The notes beneath the pieces are model-generated. The model worked only from the letters and a program-made list of their open reading frames with translations, was not told the origin of the DNA and did not search any database. A program made the translations under genes and the position numbers. Below are positions 16,705 through 24,660 of a DNA stretch of 64,000 nt, in pieces. This stretch comes from Oscillospiraceae bacterium (GTDB lineage: Bacteria > Bacillota > Clostridia > Oscillospirales > Oscillospiraceae): positions 1-64,000 of the forward strand of contig JAFUFT010000013.1 in NCBI GenBank assembly GCA_017469795.1, written 5' to 3'. Position 1 is the first letter of the stretch. Each line of letters starts with the position of its first letter.

Positions 16705-16736
16705 ATCCGGTATGGATCGTCATACCGGATTTTTTC
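16705..16736 (+). terminator. Terminator after khpA
   Basis: ATCCGGTATG (16705-16714) pairs with CATACCGGAT (16721-16730) and is followed by six T residues. Confidence 0.95.
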
Positions 16737-16756
16737 TGTATTTTTTTGCAAAGTAC

Positions 16757-16784
16757 TTGTATTTTCCGGGCGGCGCGCTATAAT
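16757..16784 (+). promoter_or_regulatory. folT promoter TTGTAT-16-TATAAT
   Basis: TTGTAT at 16757-16762 and TATAAT at 16779-16784 stand just upstream of the THF riboswitch. Confidence 0.7.
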
Positions 16785-16796
16785 GAAACTACATAT

Positions 16797-16900
16797 TGGC
16801 AGAGTAGAGATCTGCGGGTCAAGTGTCCGGAGGACGGGGAGTTGTCTCCGGGACGAAAAAAGACTTCTTTTGCCGTGCAGGTCTCGCATCCCGCTGCCGC
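16797..16900 (+). promoter_or_regulatory. THF (tetrahydrofolate) riboswitch
   Basis: The leader contains the conserved blocks of the folT-type THF aptamer: GGCAGAGTAGA at the 5' side, GGGTCAAGTG, GGACGGGGAGTTG, CGAAAA and GCATCCCGCTGCC at the 3' side, where the terminal helix closes. It precedes a FolT-type transporter gene, the usual target. Folate binding should lower expression through the hairpin at 16912-16945. Confidence 0.92.
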
Positions 16901-16911
16901 ATACTGGATTT

Positions 16912-16951
16912 CCTCCTCTATGTGGCAACATGCCATATAAGGAGGTTTTTT
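16912..16951 (+). terminator. Expression-platform hairpin that includes the folT ribosome site
   Basis: CCTCCT at 16912-16917 pairs with AGGAGG at 16940-16945, and the inner arms continue to a loop near 16928-16930, with one bulge. Six T residues follow. The same hairpin can therefore end transcription and hide the Shine-Dalgarno sequence of folT, whose ATG is at 16953. Confidence 0.8.
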
Positions 16952-16952
16952 C

Positions 16953-17732
16953 ATGATCCAAAGCACATTTTCACCCGCCTATTGGAAGGCGGCCTGGGGC
17001 GAGCTGAAAAGCCTGCGCAGGCTGGTTTTCGCTGCGCTGATCTGCGCTCTGTGCGTGGTGGTCGGTTCCCTGTTCATCACCGTGGGCGACAATCTCCGGG
17101 TGAAATTCACCTTTTTCTTTGTGGCTGTGGGCAGCGCGGTCTACGGTCCGATCCTTGGGCTTCTGGTGGGAGCAGTTTCCGACATTCTCGGATATGTCCT
17201 GTTTCCAAGCGGCGCGTTCTTCCCCGGCTACACCCTGTCGTCTATGCTGGGGGCTCTGATCTATGCGCTGCTGCTATATCGGAAGAAAATCACTGTGCTT
17301 CGCCTGTTCTGTGCCAAATTTCTGGTCAACTATCTGGTCAACGTTCTGCTGGGAAGCCTTTGGAGCAGGATGATGTTCGGAAAGGGATATCTCTACTACA
17401 TGACCACGTCTCTAATTAAAAACTCCCTGCTGCTGCCGGTGGAGGTCATGCTGCTGGCCGCGCTGTTTGCGGTACTCCTGCCGGTATTCTCCCGGATGGG
17501 CCTGCTGCCGGGCCACGAGAAGCGCGAACTGGACCGGCTGACGCTGGGATCAAGCGCCCTTCCGGTCTTTGGGCTGGACTGTATTGCTGCCGCATGCTTC
17601 AGTCTTTATTACAGTACGACACTGGAAAACGGCGTTCTGATTTTCCGGATCCTCGCAGGAGTACTGTTCCTGTTGGGGATCGGACTGCTCCTCGGCGGGG
17701 CAGTTCAGAGGCGGCGCCAAACTGCTGTATAA
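16953..17732 (+). CDS. folT: Folate-specific ECF transporter S component
   Basis: This 259-residue membrane protein has about six helices. The N-terminal core (residues 20-180) resembles ECF S components (DNLRVKFTFFFVAVGSAVYG, FPGYTLSSMLGALIYALLL), which pair with a shared EcfAA'T energy module to import a vitamin. The THF riboswitch upstream makes folate the substrate. Residues 185-259 form an additional C-terminal pair of hydrophobic segments beyond the typical length of about 170-190 residues. No ecfA or ecfT gene is close, as is normal for group II systems. Confidence 0.92.
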   Translation: MIQSTFSPAYWKAAWGELKSLRRLVFAALICALCVVVGSLFITVGDNLRVKFTFFFVAVGSAVYGPILGLLVGAVSDILGYVLFPSGAFFPGYTLSSMLGALIYALLLYRKKITVLRLFCAKFLVNYLVNVLLGSLWSRMMFGKGYLYYMTTSLIKNSLLLPVEVMLLAALFAVLLPVFSRMGLLPGHEKRELDRLTLGSSALPVFGLDCIAAACFSLYYSTTLENGVLIFRILAGVLFLLGIGLLLGGAVQRRRQTAV

Positions 17733-17758
17733 AAACGGGAGGCTTAGCCTCCCGTTTT
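17732..17758. terminator. Bidirectional terminator between folT and mgtE
   Basis: AAAACGGGAGGC (17732-17743) pairs with GCCTCCCGTTTT (17747-17758) around a TTA loop. It serves the convergent folT and mgtE genes. Confidence 0.93.
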
Positions 17759-17760
17759 CT

Positions 17761-19122
17761 TCATACCTTCAGGAACACCCGCGCAATATTGAAATAGATC
17801 AGCATGGAGACGGAATCCATGATGGTGGAGATCAGCGGAGAAGCCATGATGGCCGGGTCCACACGGATCAGCTTCGCCAGCATGGGAAGCAGGCTGCCCA
17901 CGAATTTGGCAATGATCACGATCAGGAACAGGCTCAGCGATACCACAATGGTGATCGTGGTCTGCCCCGGGAAACTGATCATCAGCCGGATCGTATTGAC
18001 GATGCACAGGGCCGCGCCGCACAGCGCCGCTACCCGCAGTTCCTTCAGCGTGACCTTCCACCAGTCCGCAAGCTGAATGTCGCCGATGGACATTCCGCGG
18101 ATAATCAGTGTGCTTGCCTGGCTGCCTGCGTTACCGGCAGTACCGGTCAGCATGGGCATACAGGTCACCAGCAGCGGAAACGCCACAAACGCCGCCTCAT
18201 AGTTCTCCAGGATCGTGCCGGTCACCATAGCGGAAAGCATCAGGAACAGCAGCCACACGATCCGGTTCTTGGCCAAAACAAAGACACTGGTCTTGAGATA
18301 GGGATGATCCGAGGGCGCGATAGCCGCCATCTTCTGGATATCCTCCGTGGCCTCGTCCTGGATAACGTCCATGACGTCGTCCGCAGTAACGATACCCACC
18401 AGGCGGTTCTCCTGATCCACCACTGCCATGGCCATGAAGTCATATTTCATCATGGTCTTGGCCACGGATTCCTGATCCTCCAAAGTCGTGGCCCGGATCA
18501 CGTCCGTATCCATGATCTCCTCCACCGTGGTGTCGTCGGGACTCAGCAGCAGGCTTTTCAGGGATACGACGCCCTCCAGCACCCGCTTGGAGTTCGTCAC
18601 AAAGCAGGTGTAGATGGACTCAGAGTCCTCTCCTCTCCTGCGGATTCGTTCGATGGCCTGAGCCACCGTCATATGCTTTTTGAGATCCATGAACTCTGCC
18701 GTCATAATGCTGCCGGCGGAGTCCTCCGGATACTTCAAAAACTGATTGATCAGATATCTTGTCTCAGGTTTAGCGTTCTTCAGAACCCGCTTGACCACAC
18801 TGGCAGGCATCTCCTCCAGCATATCCACCGCGTCATCCACAAACAGATCCTCAATAATATGTCCGATCTCCTGATCGGTAATGGCGTCGATAATAGTCTG
18901 CTGGGTATCCGGTTCCAGCTCCGCGAATACGTCGCTTGCCTGATCCTTCGGCAGTGTCCGGAAGCAGGTGATCTGCTGCACGGGCGTAAGCTGCTCCATG
19001 AACAGCGCCACATCCATTTCATTGGTTTCGGCGATGATTGCATGGAGCTTCGCAAATTGTTTCTGTTCCAGCAGCTCGTTGAGTTCCTCCACAAGCTGCC
19101 GGGTATCGGCTGTATTTGACAC
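17761..19122 (-). CDS. mgtE: Magnesium transporter MgtE
   Basis: The 453-residue MgtE is a Mg2+ channel of the cytoplasmic membrane. It has the cytosolic N-domain of superhelical repeats (about 1-130), two CBS domains (about 135-255) that sense Mg2+, and five C-terminal membrane helices (about 285-450) with the selectivity-region GTAGNAGSQAST motif. The start is GTG 19122, eight bases after AGGAGG. A long structured leader lies upstream and may control it. Confidence 0.96.
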   Translation of the reverse strand: MSNTADTRQLVEELNELLEQKQFAKLHAIIAETNEMDVALFMEQLTPVQQITCFRTLPKDQASDVFAELEPDTQQTIIDAITDQEIGHIIEDLFVDDAVDMLEEMPASVVKRVLKNAKPETRYLINQFLKYPEDSAGSIMTAEFMDLKKHMTVAQAIERIRRRGEDSESIYTCFVTNSKRVLEGVVSLKSLLLSPDDTTVEEIMDTDVIRATTLEDQESVAKTMMKYDFMAMAVVDQENRLVGIVTADDVMDVIQDEATEDIQKMAAIAPSDHPYLKTSVFVLAKNRIVWLLFLMLSAMVTGTILENYEAAFVAFPLLVTCMPMLTGTAGNAGSQASTLIIRGMSIGDIQLADWWKVTLKELRVAALCGAALCIVNTIRLMISFPGQTTITIVVSLSLFLIVIIAKFVGSLLPMLAKLIRVDPAIMASPLISTIMDSVSMLIYFNIARVFLKV

Positions 19123-19206
19123 AAATCATCCTCCTATCATCTATGTAAAATAGGAGAAGCGTCAGACAAGACGGAAATTCGCTCCCGCGTCAGTCCAGAG
19201 CAAAAG

Positions 19207-19278
19207 CCAGACCGCATAAGGGAACAAGGCCATCATCCAGTCTGGTACTTCGTCCGCTGATATCCAATGGTTGTTCCC
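19207..19278 (-). promoter_or_regulatory. Structured leader of mgtE with pseudoknot-type pairing
   Basis: On the minus strand, GGGAACAA plus CCAT (19278-19267) pairs with ATGG plus TTGTTCCC (19233-19220) with a two-base bulge. CCAGAC (19245-19240), inside that loop, pairs with GTCTGG (19212-19207) downstream. The interlocked order is that of a pseudoknot or of two exclusive folds, typical of metal or metabolite sensors. It does not match the M-box blocks I know, so the class is unassigned. Confidence 0.5.
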
Positions 19279-19305
19279 CCTTTTTTGTGTTCAAATCGTG
19301 TTATT

Positions 19306-19334
19306 AGCATATCATGAATGGCCGGGAAAAGCAA
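19306..19334 (-). promoter_or_regulatory. mgtE promoter TTGCTT-17-TATGCT
   Basis: On the minus strand, TTGCTT (19334-19329) and TATGCT (19311-19306) are 17 bases apart. The implied 5' leader of mgtE is about 175 bases. Confidence 0.65.
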
Positions 19335-19360
19335 GCCGGGATTGTCAGCTCCCTGCCGAA

Positions 19361-19390
19361 AAAAGACCGGATCCGAAGATCCGGTCTTTT
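19361..19390 (-). terminator. Terminator of the SnoaL-like/flavoprotein operon
   Basis: A 13-base perfect stem (19361-19373 with 19378-19390) has AAAA/TTTT ends, so it works on either strand. It lies directly after the stop of the last operon gene (19394). Confidence 0.92.
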
Positions 19391-19393
19391 GTA

Positions 19394-20218
19394 TTACAGG
19401 ACTCTGCGCACCCGCTGGGCCGCATACTCCGGCGTCACTACGCGGCGGCACAGCTCCAGCAGCTGTTCCGCCTCCTCACAGCCCTTCCTGTAATCCGGAA
19501 GCGCCATGTTGGTGAGCATATGGATATCACCGGAGAGCCGCGCATAATCCCCCTCGATGGATAGGACGTCCGAACGGGCGTCCGGGTCAAAGGGAGGCTG
19601 GTCTTCCCCGCCTCCGGGACCGCCCGGACCACCGGGGGGAGGACCGCCCGGGCCACCGGGACCATCCATCGGAGGACCGCCGGGACCGCCGGGTCCACCG
19701 GGGCCACCCATGGGAGGAGGGCCACCGGGTCCGCCAAACGCGGGGTTTTCCACCGGTTTCTCTTTGGGATCTGGATAGCAGCGCTCATAGGGTTCATAGG
19801 GAAGGTTGTCCGTGGTGGGTTCCAGAATCAGTTTCCACAGTTTCCATTCCGCGCCCCAGCGGAGGAACTCCGCCGCAATGGGCTTCAGACCGTCTGCCGT
19901 CTCCGCCAGCCACATGCCCTTGGCGCTTTTGCCGTTGTCCGCGATCCGGATGCAGGGGAAACACAGGGCGGTGATCCCCGCAGCTTTCAGCGCCTCTATT
20001 TCCGTATCCTCCGGGCAGGTGTTGGGCGCAGACGCCAGGAAGTCCCTGTTCTGCGACTTCACAAACCCGGCAAATCCGTCCTCAATAGCCAGCAGGCAGA
20101 GCAGTTTCTGCATGTTCTTCACCTGCTCGGTCTGCAGATCCTTCAGATCACCCTGCTTGTGCTTGGCCTGCTCATGGAGCATTTTGTGCAGATACAGAAG
20201 ATTCCGTTCCTCAGTCAT
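19394..20218 (-). CDS. Divergent SnoaL/NTF2-like protein with Gly/Pro-rich insert
   Basis: The 274-residue protein keeps the two landmarks of the local SnoaL-like family: PCIRIADNGKSAKGMW (about 89-104) and EWKLWKLI (about 124-131). Its N-terminal helix region is shorter and less similar to its paralogs. Residues 160-208 are a Gly/Pro repeat (units such as GGPGGPPP), then a helical C-terminal tail with CEEAEQLLELCRR. ATG 20218 overlaps the stop of the preceding 65-codon gene. It is the last gene of a six-gene operon. No catalytic residues can be named; it may be a structural partner. Confidence 0.65.
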   Translation of the reverse strand: MTEERNLLYLHKMLHEQAKHKQGDLKDLQTEQVKNMQKLLCLLAIEDGFAGFVKSQNRDFLASAPNTCPEDTEIEALKAAGITALCFPCIRIADNGKSAKGMWLAETADGLKPIAAEFLRWGAEWKLWKLILEPTTDNLPYEPYERCYPDPKEKPVENPAFGGPGGPPPMGGPGGPGGPGGPPMDGPGGPGGPPPGGPGGPGGGEDQPPFDPDARSDVLSIEGDYARLSGDIHMLTNMALPDYRKGCEEAEQLLELCRRVVTPEYAAQRVRRVL

Positions 20219-20408
20219 CGAGCGTCCCTCCTTTCAGGAATACCTGACGGAGGATCTGGGCGGAGGCATCATGCATGCCGGAATAGGCCCGCAGGATTCC
20301 CTCCAACTCCTCCTGATGATCCTCGATTTGGAAGCTGATCTTTTCAGACTCCATATAATAGGCGCCTGCAGCCGCTTCCAGCTCCGCGATTTGCTGTTTT
20401 GTAACCAT
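20211..20408 (-). CDS. 65-residue helical protein in the SnoaL/flavoprotein operon
   Basis: The start is ATG 20408, supported by GGAGGAC eight bases before it. The 65-residue product is mostly helical (KQQIAELEAAAGAYYMESEK, then an amphipathic stretch), so a coiled-coil or bundle is likely. It overlaps the next gene by eight bases and follows the flavoprotein gene by eleven bases. No family is recognised. It might be an adaptor of the operon's enzymes. Confidence 0.6.
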   Translation of the reverse strand: MVTKQQIAELEAAAGAYYMESEKISFQIEDHQEELEGILRAYSGMHDASAQILRQVFLKGGTLDD

Positions 20409-20419
20409 GAATCGTCCTC

Positions 20420-22150
20420 CTATTTGGCCGCCTCGATGCCTGCTTCCCGGCCCAGGGTGATGCACACGCCGATGGACAGGCCTGCGGTAGGCGTGGAATA
20501 TTGGGGACCGAACCGCCGTCCGCAGCAGTTTCCGGTGGCGAACAGTCCGGGGATCGGATCGTAATTGTTGTCCAGCACATTCTGATTGCCGTCGGTCAGC
20601 AGGCCGCCGCAGGTGCACATGATCCGCCCTACATAGTTGAAGTCGTTGAACTGAATGTACAGCGGCCACTGATCCAACGGGCGAAGCAGCTTGGCGTCCT
20701 TGCCGAAGTCGTCGTCCCGGCCGCTCCGGCAGATCTCGTTGTACCGCTCGATGGAGGCGCGGACATTCTCCCGGATCTCTCCGGTCAGCTCCGCGTTATC
20801 CAGCAGTTCCTCCATATTCCGGCCGCAGACGATCCGCACCGGTCCGTTGGGCGCCCGTTCTACCACGCCGCCCTTTCCTGCTGCCTGGGCGCCTTCCATG
20901 GCCCGGGTGATATTCCCGGTATACATGCCTTCGCCGAAGTCAAAGCTCTCGTGGGACGGAACCGACCACTGAAGATCCTCAACGATATTGGAATCAAAGA
21001 TGTTGAAGTATGTGCCGTGCTTCATCTGCTGGCCCTGCATGCCGGAAATCTCCGGTCCGCCGAAGAGCTCGTTGCAGAAGCGTTTGCCGCTGGGATCCAG
21101 CCAGAGCTGGCCCATGGTGCAGTTGAAGCCTCTGGGCAGGTTGAAATTGCCGCCCATGGTGGCGATGGGGCCGTTTTCCAGTTTGCCGCCGGCCCAGACG
21201 CCCAGCTTGATGGCCATACCCTTCCGGCCCATGCTCCGGGGCCAGTCCTCTCCGTCGCAGAACAGGCCCTTGAAGTCCGGAAGCAGATCCTCCAGCATTT
21301 CCTTATTGCCGGCAAATCCGCCAGCCGCCAGGATCACGGACTTCTTCGCCCGGAACAGATGATACTCTCCCGTGGCCGCGTCCTTGGCGAGGATGCCGGT
21401 GACCCGGCCGTCTTCCTTGATGATATTCTCCGCAGACATGCCGAAGTACATCTCGCCGCCCAGATCGATGGCTTTCTGCTGATTGGCGCGGCACAGGCCC
21501 AGCAGGGACGGATGGATCTTCACGTCCTCCACCAGCTCTTTTGCGCTCATACCCTGTCCGGGCTGAGGCGGAAGCATCTCCTCCTTGTCCGGGATCCCGC
21601 CAGGGATATCCGGCTTCCCGCCGGGGCCTCCGGGGCCCTTCTTACCTCCCGGACCGCCTCCAAAGGGGTTCCGGCCGCCGGGCATCCCGAATTTGGCCGT
21701 TCCGGGCCAGAACCGGAAGCCAGCCATTTCGCCGTCGAACTTTTGCGCGCCGGGCCAGAATGCCACGGAAACACCGGACCAGTCCTCCACCATATCGGTG
21801 TACCAGTCAAAGTTTTCACCGGACTTCTGGGCAAACCGCATCATCAGCGCCGGGTTGGCCCGGCCCATGGCGCGCCGCTGGATCTCGTTATAGTAGTCAA
21901 TGGGATCTACCTTGGGAACGCCGCGGCTCTCTAAAAATTTGGAGTTGATATGGCCGCAGTCCGCACCCCAGACGGAATATGTCTTTTCCTTCTTCTCCTC
22001 AATGCCGATGACTCTGCATCCGGCTTCCGCGGCGGCGCGGGCGGCGGCGGAGCCGGCATGGGCCAGCCCCACAACCACCACGTCCGCTTCATGTCGATGC
22101 TGGATCTGTTCCTCCGGGATCAGAGCCGGCTGCTCTCTCCATGTGCTCAT
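20420..22150 (-). CDS. FAD-dependent oxidoreductase (fumarate reductase/ketosteroid dehydrogenase type) with Gly/Pro insert
   Basis: The 576-residue cytoplasmic flavoprotein starts with an FAD-binding beta-alpha-beta (VVVVGLAHAGSAAARAA, residues 24-40; the middle Gly of GxGxxG is Ala). It continues with the AGGFAGN segment (about 279) and ends with the TAGLSIGVCITLGREAG segment that closes the FAD site. The plan is that of FrdA-like or 3-ketosteroid dehydrogenase-like reductases. Residues 155-200 carry an extra Gly/Pro/Lys-rich insert (GGGPGGKKGPGGPGG). No heme domain or Tat signal is present. It sits between SnoaL-like genes, so it probably reduces an enone or enoyl intermediate; the substrate is unknown. 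Confidence 0.85.
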   Translation of the reverse strand: MSTWREQPALIPEEQIQHRHEADVVVVGLAHAGSAAARAAAEAGCRVIGIEEKKEKTYSVWGADCGHINSKFLESRGVPKVDPIDYYNEIQRRAMGRANPALMMRFAQKSGENFDWYTDMVEDWSGVSVAFWPGAQKFDGEMAGFRFWPGTAKFGMPGGRNPFGGGPGGKKGPGGPGGKPDIPGGIPDKEEMLPPQPGQGMSAKELVEDVKIHPSLLGLCRANQQKAIDLGGEMYFGMSAENIIKEDGRVTGILAKDAATGEYHLFRAKKSVILAAGGFAGNKEMLEDLLPDFKGLFCDGEDWPRSMGRKGMAIKLGVWAGGKLENGPIATMGGNFNLPRGFNCTMGQLWLDPSGKRFCNELFGGPEISGMQGQQMKHGTYFNIFDSNIVEDLQWSVPSHESFDFGEGMYTGNITRAMEGAQAAGKGGVVERAPNGPVRIVCGRNMEELLDNAELTGEIRENVRASIERYNEICRSGRDDDFGKDAKLLRPLDQWPLYIQFNDFNYVGRIMCTCGGLLTDGNQNVLDNNYDPIPGLFATGNCCGRRFGPQYSTPTAGLSIGVCITLGREAGIEAAK

Positions 22151-22161
22151 AGGATATCACC

Positions 22162-22914
22162 TCAGAATTTGTTGGGATCGTTGCGCCCGGGCGAGAAGGA
22201 GTTCTCGTCATTGAGCGTCTCATAGGGCTCCGGCCAGGGCAGCGTCTTCTGCACCAGCTGCACCGTATCATAGTCCACATGCAGGGGGCCGGGATCGGTC
22301 ACCGGAGGCGGATTGTGATAGCCAGGCTGGGTATAGCGGCCCTTTTTGCACTGCTCATACCGCTCATGGGCCCAGTTTCCGTTGTTGTAATCCATAAAAC
22401 CGTCCGGGCAAACCTGCTCGTGGAAATACTCCCAGCGGCCGTTGTTGTAGACAAAGTCGGAACCATAGCGCTCGTTGAGGATCCGTCCGCCGGACACGTG
22501 AGCGTTTTCACCACCCATGACAAAGGGTCCGGGGGTCAGATAGGTGGAACGGCAGGACTTGCCGTCCTCCGCCACCTCCACGACGCCGGAGGACAGCGCA
22601 TGGCAGGCGTTTTTGCCCATGGAACGGGGATCCTTCCGGGCTACATTCGGATCTTTTTCCATGGCGGCGAGCCACTGGCGGTAGGCGCCGGGATCCACCT
22701 GGCAGACGCTGTCGTACCAGATCTGATCGAAGCCCACCATGCGGCCGAAGGAATGGGCCCAGGTGGCATCCTTGCTGCGGTTCCAGATGCCGTCCCACTC
22801 CTCGGCGGAATACATCATGCCGTGGAGGTAGCTATGGGTGGATTTGATCTGCTCGCACTGCTGGCTGCCCAGCGCATTGTGGAGCCGCTGTTCAAAGGTC
22901 AGTTTACTTGCCAT
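22162..22914 (-). CDS. SnoaL/NTF2-like protein C
   Basis: The 250-residue protein has the two family landmarks seen in its neighbours: GVVEVAEDGKSCRSTY (about 110-125) and the NNGRWEYFHE strand (about 156-165). The family fold is a cone-shaped alpha+beta pocket used by dehydratases and isomerases such as BaiE and SnoaL, but no catalytic dyad can be assigned here. The C-terminal 80 residues are Pro-rich and end PYETLNDENSFSPGRN. AGGAGG precedes ATG 22914. It is third in the operon. Confidence 0.7.
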   Translation of the reverse strand: MASKLTFEQRLHNALGSQQCEQIKSTHSYLHGMMYSAEEWDGIWNRSKDATWAHSFGRMVGFDQIWYDSVCQVDPGAYRQWLAAMEKDPNVARKDPRSMGKNACHALSSGVVEVAEDGKSCRSTYLTPGPFVMGGENAHVSGGRILNERYGSDFVYNNGRWEYFHEQVCPDGFMDYNNGNWAHERYEQCKKGRYTQPGYHNPPPVTDPGPLHVDYDTVQLVQKTLPWPEPYETLNDENSFSPGRNDPNKF

Positions 22915-22928
22915 AACACGTTACCTCC

Positions 22929-23777
22929 TTACCGCCAGGACCGGAGCTGATCGGGATGACCGGCCGGTCCGTAGCTGATGGTGGGATCATAGGATTCATG
23001 GGGTTCATAGGTGTTGGGCATCTGCTTCGGCAGGTCGTTCCAGGCCCACTTCACCACATAGGGCAGCGCCACGGTGGGCGTGCCGTACTCGTCCTCATAG
23101 GGGTCCGGTCCCATGTCGGGCATGGGAGGAGGACCACCAGGTCCTCCCGGGCCTTCGCCGCCCTCAGGGGGACCGCCGGGGGCGCCTTCGCCCTCCGCCT
23201 CCGGGGGAGGACCGCCGAATCCGCCGCCTCCCGCTCCGGGAACCGGCGCCGCAGGGATCGTCAGATCGTGGTTCTGCTTGATGTGCAGGATCTTCCACTG
23301 GCCGTCCTCCTTGATGAGGTCCGCCAGAATATGGCCGGAGGTCCAGTAGCCTTTGGCTGTTCCATTCTCCTGCGGGTCGGTCTGATGGCCGTGATCGTAG
23401 GCCAGATAGCGCGCCCACAGTCCGTCTCCGGAAAGCTCCACCATGATGGTATGATAGGTATGAGCATTCATCACGGAGTTGCCGTACTCCGCCGCAGGAT
23501 TGGTCTTTTTCACCAGCTCCAGCTGGCGCTGCCGCTTCTCGGCAATGCCGTCCACATAATAGGCCTTGATATCATCGGGGCCAACGAAATATCCGAGATT
23601 GTTGGAAAGGGACATATCCGCCTGGTTTTCCGGATTCCTGACCCACAGCTCGTCCAGCTCCCGCTGACGCCAGTCATTCTGCTTGTAGTAGCAGCGGCGG
23701 GCCATCAGATCCTTGACGATTTCCTTGTCCCACAGGCGGGTCACAAGCTCTTCGTTCGTATATCTCTGATTCATCAT
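22929..23777 (-). CDS. SnoaL/NTF2-like protein B with Gly/Pro-rich insert
   Basis: The 282-residue protein shows the N-terminal helix with KDLMARRCYYKQNDWRQRE, the strand IMVELSGDGLWARY (about 111-124) and KEDGQWKILHIKQNHD (about 156-171). Residues 176-224 are a low-complexity Gly/Pro/Glu insert, followed by a C-terminal tail with Asp/Tyr/Pro. AGGAGG lies nine bases before ATG 23777. The neighbours are paralogs on both sides, so these proteins may form hetero-oligomers. The enzyme activity is not known. Confidence 0.7.
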   Translation of the reverse strand: MMNQRYTNEELVTRLWDKEIVKDLMARRCYYKQNDWRQRELDELWVRNPENQADMSLSNNLGYFVGPDDIKAYYVDGIAEKRQRQLELVKKTNPAAEYGNSVMNAHTYHTIMVELSGDGLWARYLAYDHGHQTDPQENGTAKGYWTSGHILADLIKEDGQWKILHIKQNHDLTIPAAPVPGAGGGGFGGPPPEAEGEGAPGGPPEGGEGPGGPGGPPPMPDMGPDPYEDEYGTPTVALPYVVKWAWNDLPKQMPNTYEPHESYDPTISYGPAGHPDQLRSWR

Positions 23778-23791
23778 CGTCTCATACCTCC

Positions 23792-24526
23792 TTACATTCC
23801 ATAGCTGAAGGTATCAGCAAAGGTCTCGTAGGGTTCGGGCAGAGGGGGCGTCTCCGTAAAGGGCCGTCCCACATAGTAACGCTCACGCAGGGTGGCTTTC
23901 ACGTTGGGCTCCGGGAACCGGAAATCCTTCAGTGCAGCGAAAGCAGGCTCCTCCGGGAAGGAAAGGGGCTCTGCGGCCCAATCCCCGCCGGTGGGGGACT
24001 CAATATCCTTCAGATCCTGCATATGCCAGATCTTCCACGCGCCGTCTTCACAAACAAAGTCTACGCACCAGTAGCCCCAGTCCCAGTTGCTCACAGGACC
24101 GGAGGGCGTCATGTTCGCATAGGTTCCATGGAGGCTCCAGAGGCCCTTGGCAGTCTCCCCATCTTCCGCGATTTCAATGACAAAAGTGTCGATGGGCTTC
24201 ACGCCAAGCTGTCCGACGCCGTAGAGTTCATCTGTGGTTTTCCCGGACAGCTTTTCCGGGAACGCCTTTGCGATCAGATCGCTGGCGAGCCGAATCTTCT
24301 CTCCCATTGAGTCGTAGTAGCCTTTGACTGCCGCCGCGCCGGCATACCAGCCTTCGTTGACTCCGAGGCAGACATCCTCCCGCTTGGACCAGAACCGATC
24401 GTAGATCTGCGCCTCTTCCATCATGATGTAGCTCTGAGAGACTTTGCCCATGACGTTCTGGATCTCCCGGCGGGATTCCCAGCGGGTCAGCAATTCCTCC
24501 GGTGTAAAGTTTCTTGACATATCCAA
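23792..24526 (-). CDS. SnoaL/NTF2-like protein A (first gene of operon)
   Basis: The 244-residue protein begins the operon. It has the landmarks FVIEIAEDGETAKGLW (about 132-147) and VCEDGAWKIWHMQDL (about 172-186), the clearest match in this group to the paralogs at 62.6-64 kb. The helix YDRFWSKREDVCLGVNEG corresponds to RNWSKREDIRHEM in the paralog at the right window edge. It has no Gly/Pro insert. A sigma-A promoter lies about 33-61 bases upstream. A dehydratase, isomerase or binding role is plausible from the fold alone. Confidence 0.75.
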   Translation of the reverse strand: MDMSRNFTPEELLTRWESRREIQNVMGKVSQSYIMMEEAQIYDRFWSKREDVCLGVNEGWYAGAAAVKGYYDSMGEKIRLASDLIAKAFPEKLSGKTTDELYGVGQLGVKPIDTFVIEIAEDGETAKGLWSLHGTYANMTPSGPVSNWDWGYWCVDFVCEDGAWKIWHMQDLKDIESPTGGDWAAEPLSFPEEPAFAALKDFRFPEPNVKATLRERYYVGRPFTETPPLPEPYETFADTFSYGM

Positions 24527-24558
24527 ATCACCTCTTGCGCAAAATATATTACGGTTTC

Positions 24559-24587
24559 AATATATATGACTGCCATCTGCATTGCAA
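24559..24587 (-). promoter_or_regulatory. Promoter of the SnoaL/flavoprotein operon, TTGCAA-17-TATATT
   Basis: On the minus strand, TTGCAA (24587-24582) and TATATT (24564-24559) are separated by 17 bases. The -35 box lies in the palindrome GCATTGCAATGC (24580-24591), which could be an operator. Confidence 0.72.
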
Positions 24588-24636
24588 TGCTCGTTTTCCA
24601 TACTGAGCAAACAATTTCCAAAATGGCATAAAAAAA

Positions 24637-24660
24637 GAACAGGCATCGCCTGTTCCTTTT
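24637..24660 (-). terminator. Terminator of the cdaA-cdaR-rseC operon
   Basis: GAACAGGC (24637-24644) pairs with GCCTGTTC (24648-24655); an A-rich run on the plus strand gives a T run on the minus strand. It lies right after the rseC stop. Confidence 0.88.

Noticed and set aside
19123..19300. M-box riboswitch before mgtE
   Set aside because: The leader does not show the conserved M-box blocks that I know; only the unassigned stems remain.
19557..19778. Plus-strand frame coding for Gly/Pro repeats opposite the SnoaL-like gene
   Set aside because: GGN/CCN repeats code for Gly and Pro on both strands, so the antisense frame is a mirror of the real insert. It has no ribosome site or promoter.
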